This document shows, one piece after another, positions 10,951 to 20,212 of a stretch of DNA of 21,547 nt. The stretch's first letter is position 1. Each line of letters begins with the position of its first letter. The DNA lies in contig JAPEVF010000769.1 in the NCBI GenBank assembly GCA_029747585.1, forward strand, positions 1 to 21,547. The letters are read 5' to 3'. Both the position numbers and the translations under genes were made by a program. The notes under the pieces are model-generated. The model ran no database searches and had not been told where the DNA came from. It was given only the letters and a program-made list of their open reading frames with translations. The stretch comes from Pleurotus djamor. Taxonomy: Eukaryota; Basidiomycota; Agaricomycetes; Agaricales; Pleurotaceae.

Positions 10951-11052
10951 CGGCTTACGAAGAATACAATGCCGTTGACGCGGTCTTTAACCACCGACGC
11001 AGTCATGGTTCCACGACGAGGTAAGTCTCCTCGTTCATCGCATTCGAGGAGG

Positions 11053-11060
11053 TTAAATAG
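11053..11060 (+). promoter_or_regulatory. Possible TATA-like element before the CVNH gene
   Basis: TTAAATAG lies about 65 nt upstream of the CVNH start codon, a plausible place for a fungal core promoter. It follows a CTCCTCG/CGAGGAG inverted repeat (11027-11033 with 11045-11051). It would fall inside an intron if the alternative upstream exon (donor at 11021) is used. AT-rich octamers are common, so this is weak. Confidence 0.25.
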
Positions 11061-11117
11061 CGTGAACCAGGACCGAAGACAATTCCTCCATAGCCAGCAA
11101 CTCAAAGCCTCTTCGAC

Positions 11118-11684
11118 ATGCGTCTTTCCACTTCGCTCTCTGCATTTGCGGCCTTGATCGTGCTTTTCCCGTCCAACATGATGGTCAGCGCGGCTGGTGA
11201 TTTCGCTTACTCGTGTTCAGGCTACTACGTGCACGACAACCATTATCTATCCGCGAACTGCGGCGACGGACATGGAGGATACAAAGATACGCAAATCGAC
11301 CTGAACCAATGTATCGGAAAATCCGGGAACAACCTTGTTTGTGCGAGGAAGTACGTACTCCATTTTACCTTATTGCGCTGTGATGTGATCTCTGATGTGT
11401 TGAACTTTAGTGGTGGTTACGCCGGCTCGTGCTCTGGATGTAGCATCCGCACAGGATGGTACATGACCTGCGGGTATGTCTTTCATTTTGCTCAATGATC
11501 TGGTCTCACGATGCCCGTATCTGTTACAGTTGCAGTAATACACCGCAAGGGAGCTACCTCGTCGCCGATCTCAGTATGTTCTCCTTCGTCTTTGACCTGA
11601 TTGAAACATGGCGCTGACTTCTGTATTTTTTGCGGCGTAGATGACTGTGTGGCGAATATTAATGGAAACTTACAATGCGCTTAA
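11118..11684 (+). CDS. Secreted cyanovirin-N homology (CVNH) lectin, four exons
   Basis: Spliced gene: exons 11118-11350, 11411-11473, 11530-11573 and 11641-11684 (TAA), giving 127 residues. All three introns (60, 56 and 67 nt) have GT and AG ends, and the frame is kept across every junction. Residues 1-26 form a signal peptide (short basic start, hydrophobic core at about 7-17, small residues before Gly27), so the product is probably secreted. The mature part is two tandem CVNH repeats, about 28-77 and 78-127, each ending in a matching block: DLNQCIGKSGNNLVC and DLNDCVANINGNLQC. Known CVNH proteins are mannose- or glycan-binding lectins; Cys33-Cys48 and Cys85-Cys98/100 fit the family's two classical disulfides. 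Four more cysteines (65, 75, 116, 126) form a symmetrical extra pair in each repeat, which I recall as common in secreted fungal members. Ten cysteines in all, an even number. All three introns lie between or within the second repeat. Sugar specificity is unknown. The family call is firm; the physiological role is not visible. Confidence 0.88.
11351..11410 (+). other. Intron 1 of the CVNH gene
   Basis: A 60-nt intron starting GTACGT and ending TTTAG. It splits the Asn78 codon (phase 2) exactly between the two CVNH repeats. Reading through it breaks the second repeat, while splicing restores it. Confidence 0.85.
11474..11529 (+). other. Intron 2 of the CVNH gene
   Basis: A 56-nt intron starting GTATGT and ending TTACAG. 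It splits the Gly99 codon between Cys98 and Cys100, inside the second repeat. Without splicing the frame stops at 11496-11498. Confidence 0.85.
11574..11640 (+). other. Intron 3 of the CVNH gene
   Basis: A 67-nt intron starting GTATGT and ending CGTAG, with a CTGAC branch-site-like sequence about 25 nt before its end. It splits the Asn114 codon. Splicing joins the DL and NDC halves of the conserved second-repeat block. Confidence 0.85.
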
Positions 11685-12134
11685 TGTAGTCGATCGTTCA
11701 ATTTTCAATTATTCCGCTGATGGAATTCATCATCGCACAACCATTACCTTTCCAATCCGCTATCCTCCTCCGATTCGAGAAAGCCTGCGTGTTCTTTGGA
11801 GATTTTCGGCTCTTGTCATTGTATATTTTGGTCACCTTGACTTTGGTGTATTCTGCTCTATCAATGAACTTGAATTCCACTCGCGCAGCTACTTTCCGCC
11901 AAGCGAAGCGTCATCTGACCCGTCTCTCTTATCCCCAGCCGGCCTCTTGTCGCCCTGCCCGTGTGAACGGCGAAATTTTGTGTCGGATTTGGGTTGGGTC
12001 ACCACCAAACTGCCATGCAACCTCAACCTTCTGTGTAGTGTTCCCATGCGATCAATCACCTGGATAAAGAGTGCGCACACATTCTACCACATTCTACTCT
12101 GTACTTGTAAACTTTTCTTATCTGCCTGAAATAG
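11685..12134 (+). other. Gap between the CVNH and F-box-like genes
   Basis: Holds the CVNH 3' flank and probably the promoter or an unresolved first exon of the downstream gene. A frame ending at 12067 reads PARVNGEILCRIW, faintly F-box-like. No convincing donor links it to the acceptor at 12134. Confidence 0.3.
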
Positions 12135-12197
12135 GACTGGGTCGCTCTCCGCGTCGGTTTGCGGAACCCTTTCCTCTCTCAACACACAACTACTATC

Positions 12198-13137
12198 ATG
12201 GAATGGCTCCGAGATGACCGCAGAAAGGTGTCCATCATATGCGAGTGTCTTCGTAGTCTCTCAAACCTTCAGCGACTTGAACTCTTTGCATCGACTGAGA
12301 GTGACCTCGGCCGCATATTCAAGGCCATTCCACTAGCAGCTCCGCTCACTCATCTCTCCATCAATATCAAGGATCAATGTCCAAGTTTATCCTCTTTTTT
12401 GTCCGCGCATTCCTCGACGCTATGCTTTCTTCGAATACGAGGGTGGACTCTGGATACTCAACAAAAGCTATTTCCATCCGCGTTACTCCGCTTGCTTACC
12501 TTCGATGGTCCGTCGCAGCTGTGGAAGGATATAGCTCAGGTTGCCCCAATCAAACATTTAATCACGACCGAGTTTCTACAACTAACCAAAACCTTGGGGG
12601 ACAAAACCTTTGATCACTTAACATCGTTGATGTTTTGCTTAGGCGACATAGGTACCGTGGGCACCCTCGTTCAGAATGTCGTGGCCCTCAGTCTGGTAAT
12701 TGATGACGACGATGACGACGATGATCCTGAGGTGAATCAAACCTGAATCTGCCTCTATGAATGGTTTATAAGGGGACTGACGGTCGCCTGGTCTTTGACA
12801 GGACAAGTTTCTATATCTCATGAACATTCCCTTCAACCGCCTCAGATACATCCACTTCGTGGGATATCCACGCCCGGAGGGCTTCACCCAAATCATGAAC
12901 GACCTATTCCATCATCATCGCTCGCTCGTGGTAATCGAGTTCAGCGAAGGGTCGTTATGGACTGAGTGCGGAGTCTATCGCTATACACGGCTTGATGAAG
13001 ATGGTCTCCCATGGTTTGGGCGACGCGCACCGGGGATATTCGAGGCATGGTATGAGCGGGTGGGTAACGACTTCAAGGCATTTTGTGGTAGGTTTGTAAA
13101 ACCTTTTGCACATCTACAGCTAAGCATGTTCGATTGA
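12198..13137 (+). CDS. Leucine-rich, F-box-protein-like gene (N-terminus unresolved)
   Basis: Two exons, 12198-12731 and 12802-13137 (TGA), joined in phase 0 by a 70-nt intron, give 289 residues from the first in-frame ATG. The reading frame is open upstream to an acceptor-like TAG at 12132-12134, so the true protein may begin in an unrecognised earlier exon. The sequence has irregular leucine-rich strands, for example LSNLQRLELF (21-30), APLTHLSINI (48-57), STLCFLRIRG (73-82) and, in exon 2, FNRLRYIHFVG. Eight consecutive Asp residues (169-176) end the first exon. This layout, with a polar tail after the last strand, resembles the LRR part of the large agaric F-box protein family, whose members act as substrate adaptors of SCF ubiquitin ligases. 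No F-box is visible; an in-frame stretch reading VNGEILCRIW near 11970 is a weak candidate in another frame. It could be a truncated gene or pseudogene. Exon structure is well supported; the family name is inference. Confidence 0.55.
12702..12725 (+). repeat. GAY trinucleotide run encoding eight Asp
   Basis: Eight consecutive GAC/GAT codons in the F-box/LRR-like gene, just before the exon end. The mixed third bases show that it is not a fresh slippage product. Confidence 0.8.
12732..12801 (+). other. Intron of the F-box/LRR-like gene
   Basis: A 70-nt intron beginning GTGAAT and ending TTGACAG, with an ACTGAC branch-like sequence about 25 nt before its end. It contains an in-frame stop (TGA at 12744-12746); removing it joins the codon for Glu178 to a downstream frame open for 111 more residues. 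Confidence 0.7.
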
Positions 13138-13139
13138 AG

Positions 13140-13570
13140 GAGAACAATGAACGTTCATGCTTTTGTTCCCTGTACCCAAGTTCCTCAGTTCGAGATATGC
13201 TACCTGTCATGCCTTTTCAGACTTCGATATTCTACCATTATTTTACAAAATTCCACTGATGACAGGGAGGAGCAGAGGGAGACCTAAAGAGACCACAATG
13301 AGTTTTTGATATGTCCTACTTTAAGCCGACGCCGCAGAGGATGCTATGCGAATCAGACGCCGTATGAGAAAGAATCCCTATACTTATTGATATCAACATC
13401 AGCGGCTGCGACGGAGACCAAAGAGAGCGAGACATACGTTGGATACAAGCCTTGGAACCATCAAATCAGAGGCCGTCATGTCCCCCATACTGAGTATATA
13501 GCCGCCGAAATCAGTACATCCCTCGGAATGGATGGATCGCAGAGGTTAAAACACGGTGGTTTAAACGGGG
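13140..13570. other. No supportable gene
   Basis: Downstream flank of the F-box-like gene, with only short unrecognised frames. Confidence 0.4.
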
Positions 13571-13594
13571 GTTAAGAAAAAGGGATACCTACCT

Positions 13595-14910
13595 CTAGTG
13601 TGGATGTAACCTCGGGGACGTACCCGCACCTTGAAGGCATCTTTGAAGTCTGTGAAAAGAATACATGCCCGAAGCAACGGAAACAGCTATAATCCCTGAT
13701 GTCGAGGTCAACGGCCATGGTGGGGGTACCACAGACACCTAGACGTACTTTCAACCGCCGTGTTCTTCATCGTCCAAGCCTGGAAACTCGGAGTATGACA
13801 TCACTTCACCTGCATACGAAAGCGAAGAGTTTCACGGCCAAATCGCTGTAATGAGATCGGTAAACCTGGGGCGGTAATAAGAAAAAGAGATGAAACAGAC
13901 ACATATGCATGCAGCGGCAGCGAAACGATGACCGTACGACATCTTAGGCGAAGCCAAGGGAACCACAGAGCTCTGGTCAACACGATATCAGCGTCAACGG
14001 GCAGCGGCGTGAACGTCAAGGAACGTACCTTCGAGGTTGACATTGAATCTCCATTGTTCCGTTCGCTAAGCCATGTAACCGTCAACGAAGTGGGATCCAA
14101 CGATAAAAAGGAAACCCAAGGAGTTTCGTCTGGTTTGGCGACGAAATGAGATTCGAACATGACTGGATGTGGACAGAATGGGGTGAGATGGATGACATAC
14201 GCGCAGGAGAAAAGAGCGTACGTTGGAACAATGTCCACACTCGACAGCGACTGAACGGTCATCTGACGGTTCCACCACGACCACGGTCTTTGAGGAATTC
14301 GATACGCAAGCATCCCCCCGGTCATGTCAGCGAGTCAGTTACGCAACGGCCAATGCTATGTCACAAGGTTCCGGTCGGGGACAAGAGTCGATCAGAACTG
14401 TGAATAGGATGAACGGATCAGCGCTACGAACAAAAAAGAACACGAAAACGGACCTCCAGCAGTGGGCAGCCCAGAGCTGAATATAAAGCGCTACCAGTAC
14501 TCTCGCCCTCATCCAACATGACCACCATAGATACCGCCTCCGCAGCCACACAAATGCAGCGCCTCGATCGCCCGTCTTACATCTAGATGATAAGGAAAGA
14601 ACCGATGAGTGAAAGGACCCAGCTAACAATGATAATTGCGAGAGCAACTCACCTCAGGAGACACATAGTCGTCTTTTCCACGTTTCCAACCACACGATGG
14701 AAGGAAAACCAAGCGGAGCAAGACCATCGCAATGCAGCGCGCGATTCGGTCCAGTCTTCTCGCTAGGGACACCAAGCNATAGTGAGAGAGCGTGTATGAG
14801 TTGTTTGAGAGAGATTCGGAGCGTGGAGATACATTGACTGGGGAGAAGTTGCGATGCAGGCGTAGGCTGGGTGGGAGGACAAAAAAACGAAAAACGAAAA
14901 TGAGAAACAT
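13595..14910 (-). other. Weak multi-exon candidate, possibly a pseudogene (minus strand)
   Basis: Several good splice-like signals occur in order on the minus strand: GAG/GTGAGT (donor at 14652), AAC/GTACGC (14220), AAG/GTACGT (about 14028) and GAG/GTAGGT (about 13597), with plausible acceptors between. The last exon reads FKDAFKVRVRPRGYIHTR after a TTTTCACAG acceptor. No single combination stays open: the exon after 14652 begins with a stop in phase 0, and VYRSHYSDLAVKLFAFVC is followed by a frameshift. No domain is recognised; one N at 14778. It could be a decayed gene or chance. Confidence 0.2.
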
Positions 14911-14914
14911 GAAA

Positions 14915-15730
14915 GTGGACGCGTCATCGGGCGCTTAGTACTCAGGGACTCGGAGGAGTTTCTCCTTTTTCACGTCGAGTGTCCTCTTCAGTGCAGCGAG
15001 CTGCAAGAAGTACACGGTAAATTCTAGATACTGGAAAGCTTGGCCAAAACTATAGCATGGGAGACATATCTCCAGTCACCTTCGCGAGTGGCTCCTAGTC
15101 TTGAGCCGTTTGGAGTTTCCCTCAGTCGACCTGTCGTATCTCTCCCTTCCTTACTACGGCGACTTTGAGCCGTCTAATTGCTGCCACAATTCGAGAGCAC
15201 CTCGAATATCAAGCCGTCAAATTCCTACCGTGGAGTGGGAATCGTGTGGAGCTCACTACACGGACGGACGCGTTGCGTCGATTAACTACTTCCCTTCTGT
15301 TCTCCAAATGGTGTCTGACACATAAATGGAAAGATTTCAAGATACAAGCTGCATTGTGCTATAGTAAATTGGCGTCAACGACTGCTCAAAGATGGAGCGA
15401 ACCATGCTCTGTATGAGCCGTCAAAAACTTTCCCCGCTCTCATGCAAAGACCATCAGTCGGTACGAATGTCGGATAAGGCCTGCAACGGTTTATTTAAAC
15501 TTTCGCTCATCCAACCTGGACGGCGTGATACTAGTACCCATCGGAACAGGGACCGAAATACCATCATGAAAGAAGGGTTGATCGGGGCGCAAGGGAGAAA
15601 AACCGAAGTGCATCTCGATGCTCAATAACGTCAAGATAGCAACGGAACGGAGGCGAACCAAGCGGTTGCATAATTGATCGAATTTTCTCAGCCCACGATG
15701 TGTTCGTGGCGACTCATGGTCAATGGCAGG
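14915..15730. other. No supportable gene; one motif copy
   Basis: Short frames only. Contains a plus-strand copy of the dispersed motif at 15113-15134. Confidence 0.4.
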
Positions 15731-15733
15731 TAC

Positions 15734-15771
15734 CTGGTGGTTGGTCCGTCCTATGTTAACCCAACCACCAG
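15734..15771. repeat. Perfect 11-bp inverted repeat (hairpin)
   Basis: CTGGTGGTTGG (15734-15744) and CCAACCACCAG (15761-15771) are exact reverse complements around a 16-nt loop. There is no adjacent gene end that would make it a terminator. Confidence 0.75.
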
Positions 15772-15834
15772 TCGGTGTTCGCGGGGGATTCCACAATTTT
15801 TTCAGCCTAAGTACCGTTGTCTCGCTAGCTCATA

Positions 15835-15856
15835 TAGAGTAGAGTACTCTACTCTA
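15835..15856. repeat. 22-bp perfect palindrome
   Basis: The 22 bases TAGAGTAGAGT/ACTCTACTCTA are exactly self-complementary. Imperfect pairing extends outward (TATAG to the left, CTATA to the right). The right half is the 14-mer shared with 6010-6023. It lies about 120 bp before family I copy d. Confidence 0.8.
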
Positions 15857-15974
15857 CTTCTATAGGTGTCGAAATCGCGCTTTACGACCGTTTGACTCAG
15901 CTTTGACCCCCTGAAACCGTCAACACATCTTCAATGCCCAGGGTAGACAGCGCGCAAACCGGAGCGGTTTTGAA

Positions 15975-17445
15975 CCGAAGCAATCTACGGGTTCTCCCGT
16001 CTCCTCTCCCTTGTGTTTCAAGCTGTCCGGCAATCTAGGAAACGGTCTTGTATACCACGAAGGCTACAAAAGGCTTGATGAGGATATCGAATAGGGAAAA
16101 AAAAACAGCGGAACTTCCATGGTCGTAACCCACAATTGCTCCTTCGCACTCCTGGGTGGGTGCTACCTGGGTATTGAGTTTCACTCAAACCACCTGTTTG
16201 GTGACGGATATTGAATACGCGTCACTGGATTTCGCTGTCAGGTGAGTGTGGATGATGGGGGCTGTTTTGGGGAAATGGACGTGACTCAAAACAAGAGGGC
16301 TGCGTACACTCGTCTCAGAGTAGCCAGGTATTCTCAGGTGGGGGTACACACAGTGTCGCAATTTCTTCGCTTCACCTTTCCCATCTCCAGAGCACGACCA
16401 GGCGTCATTGTGGGATTTCGACGCGTTGATCTAAGTGTCCGCATTGTTATTTAAGCTCAAGAAGGACGGCTCTCCCTCTAGGGCGAACGCGGGTGCTCAA
16501 CGGGGTACTACCATTGAGATCGTTGTAGCGTACCCTACGGTGGCGTGATGACTGTTGCCTAGACTGAGCTAAGCGGGAAAATAGCACTGAAAACAAAAAC
16601 AAACCGCGCGCGGACGAGTTATGGTGCTTCTCACGGGCGGAACACATCTACGTTTTGAGATTTGTTCGGTTCACCTGTTTCATCCACTCAGGGAGTGTGT
16701 CAATGACAACAATCATAGGACGAATCGAAGAAAACACATTTGAAACGATGACTTTAGTTTTGCGGACAGAGAGCAGCGTCCCAGACGCATTTGACTGACT
16801 CTTCCATGAGGAAGGAAAACACTCCGTGCTGGCTGACCGACGGTGAACGAGAAACAACTGGAAGAAGGAACAGAGAAGTAACTGTTGATGGTAGAGGGGA
16901 CGGAGTTTGAAAATGAGCGCTAGATTAGCGCTGGATGACGCGTCCTCAACGTCAACCGATGTCCTCTCAACGTCCCCCCAGCTCCGCGGCAGCTACTTTC
17001 GCAACCTCATACGCCCGTCGCATTCGAAGCAATCTTTACCTTCCACTCAAGAATAAAGCTAAACCATCCCTTTTGCGGACCTGGCCTCGAATGCCTTGAC
17101 AGAGCTGAGAGTCTCTGAGTATGGTTGTCTCGATGAGTATGGTTCCCAGGAGGTGCGCATACACTGTATTTCTCGCTTCTTCATTGCTTCAACCAGTATG
17201 CTTTTGCAGATTATCATTCAGATTCCTGGGACTCTCCCCTCCGTTTATCTTCCCGGCGGCTTCCCTAACACGCTCTCAGCCTTAGCCTCTCTCGTATCCC
17301 CTATACTCGAAGTGACGACGCGATTGGCATCCAGAGACCCGCTCTCGGCCTTGGCTTTCATGCACGTACCTAGCCCTTGTGTTCTTCGCTCTCCCCTTCC
17401 GCGCACCATATAAAAACCTCTCGATTATCACAACAAACCCAATCG
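15975..17445 (+). pseudogene. Family I copy d, decayed full-length unit
   Basis: Aligns with copy e along most of its length. It has AGGAAACG, AAAAGGCTTGATGAG and AATAGGGAAAAAAAAACAGCGG near the start, then CTGGGTATTGAGTTTCACTC (about 16168), CGCAATTTCTTCG (16357), the 20-bp motif (16659-16678), AATCGAAGAAAACA (16723), GGTGAACGAGAAACAA (16842), and GGACGGAGTTTGAAAATGAGCGCT. After that it follows copies a-c: exon ELRVSEYGCLDEYGSQE, a 57-nt intron (17153-17209), then a frame reading QIPGTLPSVYLPGGFPNTLS. The upstream half carries many stops. Protein family unknown. Confidence 0.6.
17153..17209 (+). other. Intron conserved in family I, copy d
   Basis: GTGCGCATAC ... TATGCTTTTGCAG, 57 nt, at the conserved position. 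The donor has decayed from GTACGT to GTGCGC. The frame also reads through it without a stop. Confidence 0.5.
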
Positions 17446-17449
17446 TTTG

Positions 17450-18340
17450 TTTCATGACGTTACAACAGGATCTGCGTAGCCTCAACGGCCTTTCGCTATG
17501 CTACTGCTTGTCCTCTGTGCCGCAAAGCGCATACCCTTGTCTTCCCCTCGTTTGACCATCCTTTTTACCTTATGGCTTGAATACACGTCGTCCCAATGCT
17601 TATCCATGCGTCTGTTGTCGACATACTCTAATACATAGACTTCGACCTTATTCTCAGCTCGCCCGTCATGAGCCTTGATCATATTCTGAGCTTCACGCAG
17701 CCGAAATGAAAACAAACGACGAATCGTGTGCACTTAGCCGTTGCGCAAAAATGCAACTTGGATACAGCCATCAGATCCCACTGCGCGTGTGGGGCCGATG
17801 CGTAGTTTTCCAGATTTGCTCGATCGACCTGTCCTGATCTGCGCAAGGCACCGCAGCGTCCTCTCAAACTCAAACTCCCTCAACATCTCTTAAAGTACGG
17901 TTACTCTCTGATTGCCACCTGAATATCACAAGGCTACGCTCTCCTTCAAAGACACCATGCGCAAGAGCACGAATGGTGATACATCGTCCTCAACAGACCC
18001 TCCGTCGTCCATTTACCTGTATCCCTATCCATCTCACCGTCGTACTCCCGCCCCTCCCGCATCCTTACGCTTCCTCATCCATCCTCTCCCATCCGTCCAA
18101 CAGCCCGTTACCCGCCGCCATTCTCCCGCCTAATCAGCGCGAACCTCCGTGACGCATATTCTATCACTGTACATCCATTCCCCTCATTCCGTCAATCAGT
18201 CGTCTGGACTACCCGTCCGCCATTCCTTTAACAATAACAGAACGACCAAAAACTGCCGACTCCTCGTTCCCTATTCGCCGTCTACGTATCCTTTGAAACT
18301 AGAGTATGTGGATTGGTAAAAGTGTTATCTCTACAAAACT
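17450..18340. other. No supportable gene; pyrimidine-rich stretch
   Basis: Contains one plus-strand copy of the dispersed motif (17813-17832) and a C/T-rich stretch at about 17985-18130. Frames are short and unrecognised. Confidence 0.4.
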
Positions 18341-18354
18341 CGCGTTATAGCATA

Positions 18355-18475
18355 CATGGTACGTGCCATTCGTCAATGTTCCTTGCTCTGTCCATCTTAC
18401 CTGTTTCATCCGTTCGTCGCCCAAGGTTCTCAGTCCTATGCGTTCTCCCTTTTGACTTCTACCCGCCGCTGGCTC
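18355..18475 (+). repeat. Family II repeat copy 3
   Basis: GTACGTGCC (donor-like, 18360), TGTTCCTTG, TTACCTGTTTCATCCGTTCG and GTTCTCAGTCCTATGCG, in the same order as 240-385. The donor-like start is shared with copy 1 (GTAAGTACC). Confidence 0.5.
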
Positions 18476-18479
18476 GCAG

Positions 18480-19250
18480 CGTTAAACCTACATCACCGGA
18501 CCCGATGCGTCTTCGATACTTGGTGATAAGGAACTCTCTTTGACGCAGACACGCCACAACCACTGTCCATGATAATCGATCACGTCTCGCTGCGACATGA
18601 GGAGCGAGGTACACACGCCAACCAATGCGCAACGCACAAGTTCGCCAACTCTCTCACTTGAGTGGTTTCCGTCCAGTCATTGTGAGATCAAGCCTGTGCT
18701 TCTCACGCACCCTTCGATGAATCATTCGACAAGTGATAGTAGGAGAGGTAACATTGAAACGATGAAGATGAATGTTTGGATTATGGTACCCGAGTAGGTG
18801 ATCTGAGGCAGAGGAGCGAAGAGGGAGGGAAGGATTCCGCCTCAATGTATAAAAGAAAGATGTCTTCCTTGCCGGGTTACAGATCGATGGCCTTGCGATC
18901 CAGTGAGCTTCTCCTAAGGTAATGGTTTCCGATTTCCCTGATGATTTGCGACGACACGACATACCCATTGCACAGAGACCATATCCTGTGAATACCCCTT
19001 CCAGATCCCCAAAAACTCAAGGCATGGGGCATCAACACCCCGCCAGCTCATTTGGCAGTGTGCACGTGTGTTTATATATTCTCCCAGTCAACCTGTCGGA
19101 GTCATCTTACACGTTTCGTGACTTGTGACTTAATGAATGACTTGCGAGTTTGGGGACGGGTGGACGGTCGAATAAATCCTAGAAATGAATACCGGAAAAT
19201 CCATTTATCGTACTAGTAACTGAAAGCGTAGCAGCAATTCATCGCAACGA
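18480..19250. other. No supportable gene
   Basis: Short frames, a TATAAAAG sequence at about 18848 without a following gene, and a motif copy at 19077-19096. Confidence 0.4.
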
Positions 19251-19269
19251 AGAAGGCACGAGACCGTCG

Positions 19270-19760
19270 GCCGTTCTGGAGGAGTGTTTTAGGAGGGAAT
19301 AAGGGGAAGCGTGGGACAAATTGTACATATCCGTCAAGAGGCCATGCCCAAACTCGCATTCACATCGCGCAAGCACTCCTGGCTTCGACTCCAAATGACG
19401 CCGCACCTGCGGAGGTACTTCAGACATCATGAATCTGGTCTCTTGAAGTCTTGGCATTCTGCTATCTTGTACGTGTTTAAATTTTTTCTCCTCCGATGTT
19501 TTCCATGCTGATCAACCCAGCCAGTCGTTCCCTACCAACAATCGAGCCATGACCGACTAGAACGTCGCCACTGCTGGACTAAGTCCCCGTGTGTAACGTC
19601 CAAAGCCAACCTTCGTGGTTTATTCTCGAACAAGGCTGTCTCATAGGGAAAATACATCGGTTTTTCGACTGATGACGGATCAGGTGAGTATGCCATCTTC
19701 TTCGTTGCGTATTCAGCCTTGTATTGAGTTTTACCCTCAGCCAAAAGACAACCCAATCCG
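19270..19760 (+). repeat. Family III repeat copy 2
   Basis: Diverged counterpart of 8390-9010 with the same blocks in order, ending in the shared CAGGTGAGTATGC exon-end/donor (donor about 19684). Copy 2 is about 20 percent shorter, mainly between the ATGCTGATC block and the donor. Confidence 0.45.
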
Positions 19761-20212
19761 TCCTTGCTCTCGAGCCTTCGAGCAGGCAACATCCAATCCC
19801 AGCCAGTATGGCTTCTCCCTAGTGACGGAAGTAGACAGGAGTCTAGGATCGGTAACGAGAACTGACGACGAATATCTGGGAGGCTGATGGCTATGTGGTG
19901 TTGGCGTGAGCATGTGCATATGGAAGGGAGTTATGACCGACACCTACCGCCCTCCTGCTCGATTGAAACGTCGTCGAAGCCGAGTGACTCCTGCGACCGC
20001 ATTTGACGTCCCTCTGTCCTTCAACCCAATGTTACAACCCCTCCCGGTCGAGAACATCTCAAGCATCAGCTTCTACGTTCCGTTTTTCCCTCCTACCCAC
20101 AACGCTGCCTATGTTGATGCATCGCGAGCCACCTCCGTCGATGGTGGATGATACGGACGCAGAGTCGAGGCTGCCGCTTTGAAGGACATGCCGTGAGGTT
20201 GAGGTGATGAAT

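Noticed and set aside
11641..12129. Plus-strand frame of 162 codons starting at the last lectin exon
   Set aside because: Its start is the first base of lectin exon 4 in the wrong frame; the spliced lectin uses another frame and stops at 11684.
12159..12197. Starting the F-box-like protein at 12159
   Set aside because: That codon is TTG; the first in-frame ATG is 12198. The upstream codons are more likely exon sequence continuing from an acceptor at 12134.
13801..13855. Kinase-like reading VYRSHYSDLAVKLFAF on the minus strand
   Set aside because: Looks a little like a glycine-loop/VAVK region, but there is no catalytic loop or DFG nearby and the frame breaks just after it.
13801..14325. Minus-strand frame of 174 codons
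   Set aside because: It reads straight through several good splice donors and acceptors and has no recognisable domain.
15734..15771. Hairpin as a transcription terminator
   Set aside because: No gene ends nearby, there is no T-run after it, and fungal genes do not use intrinsic terminators.
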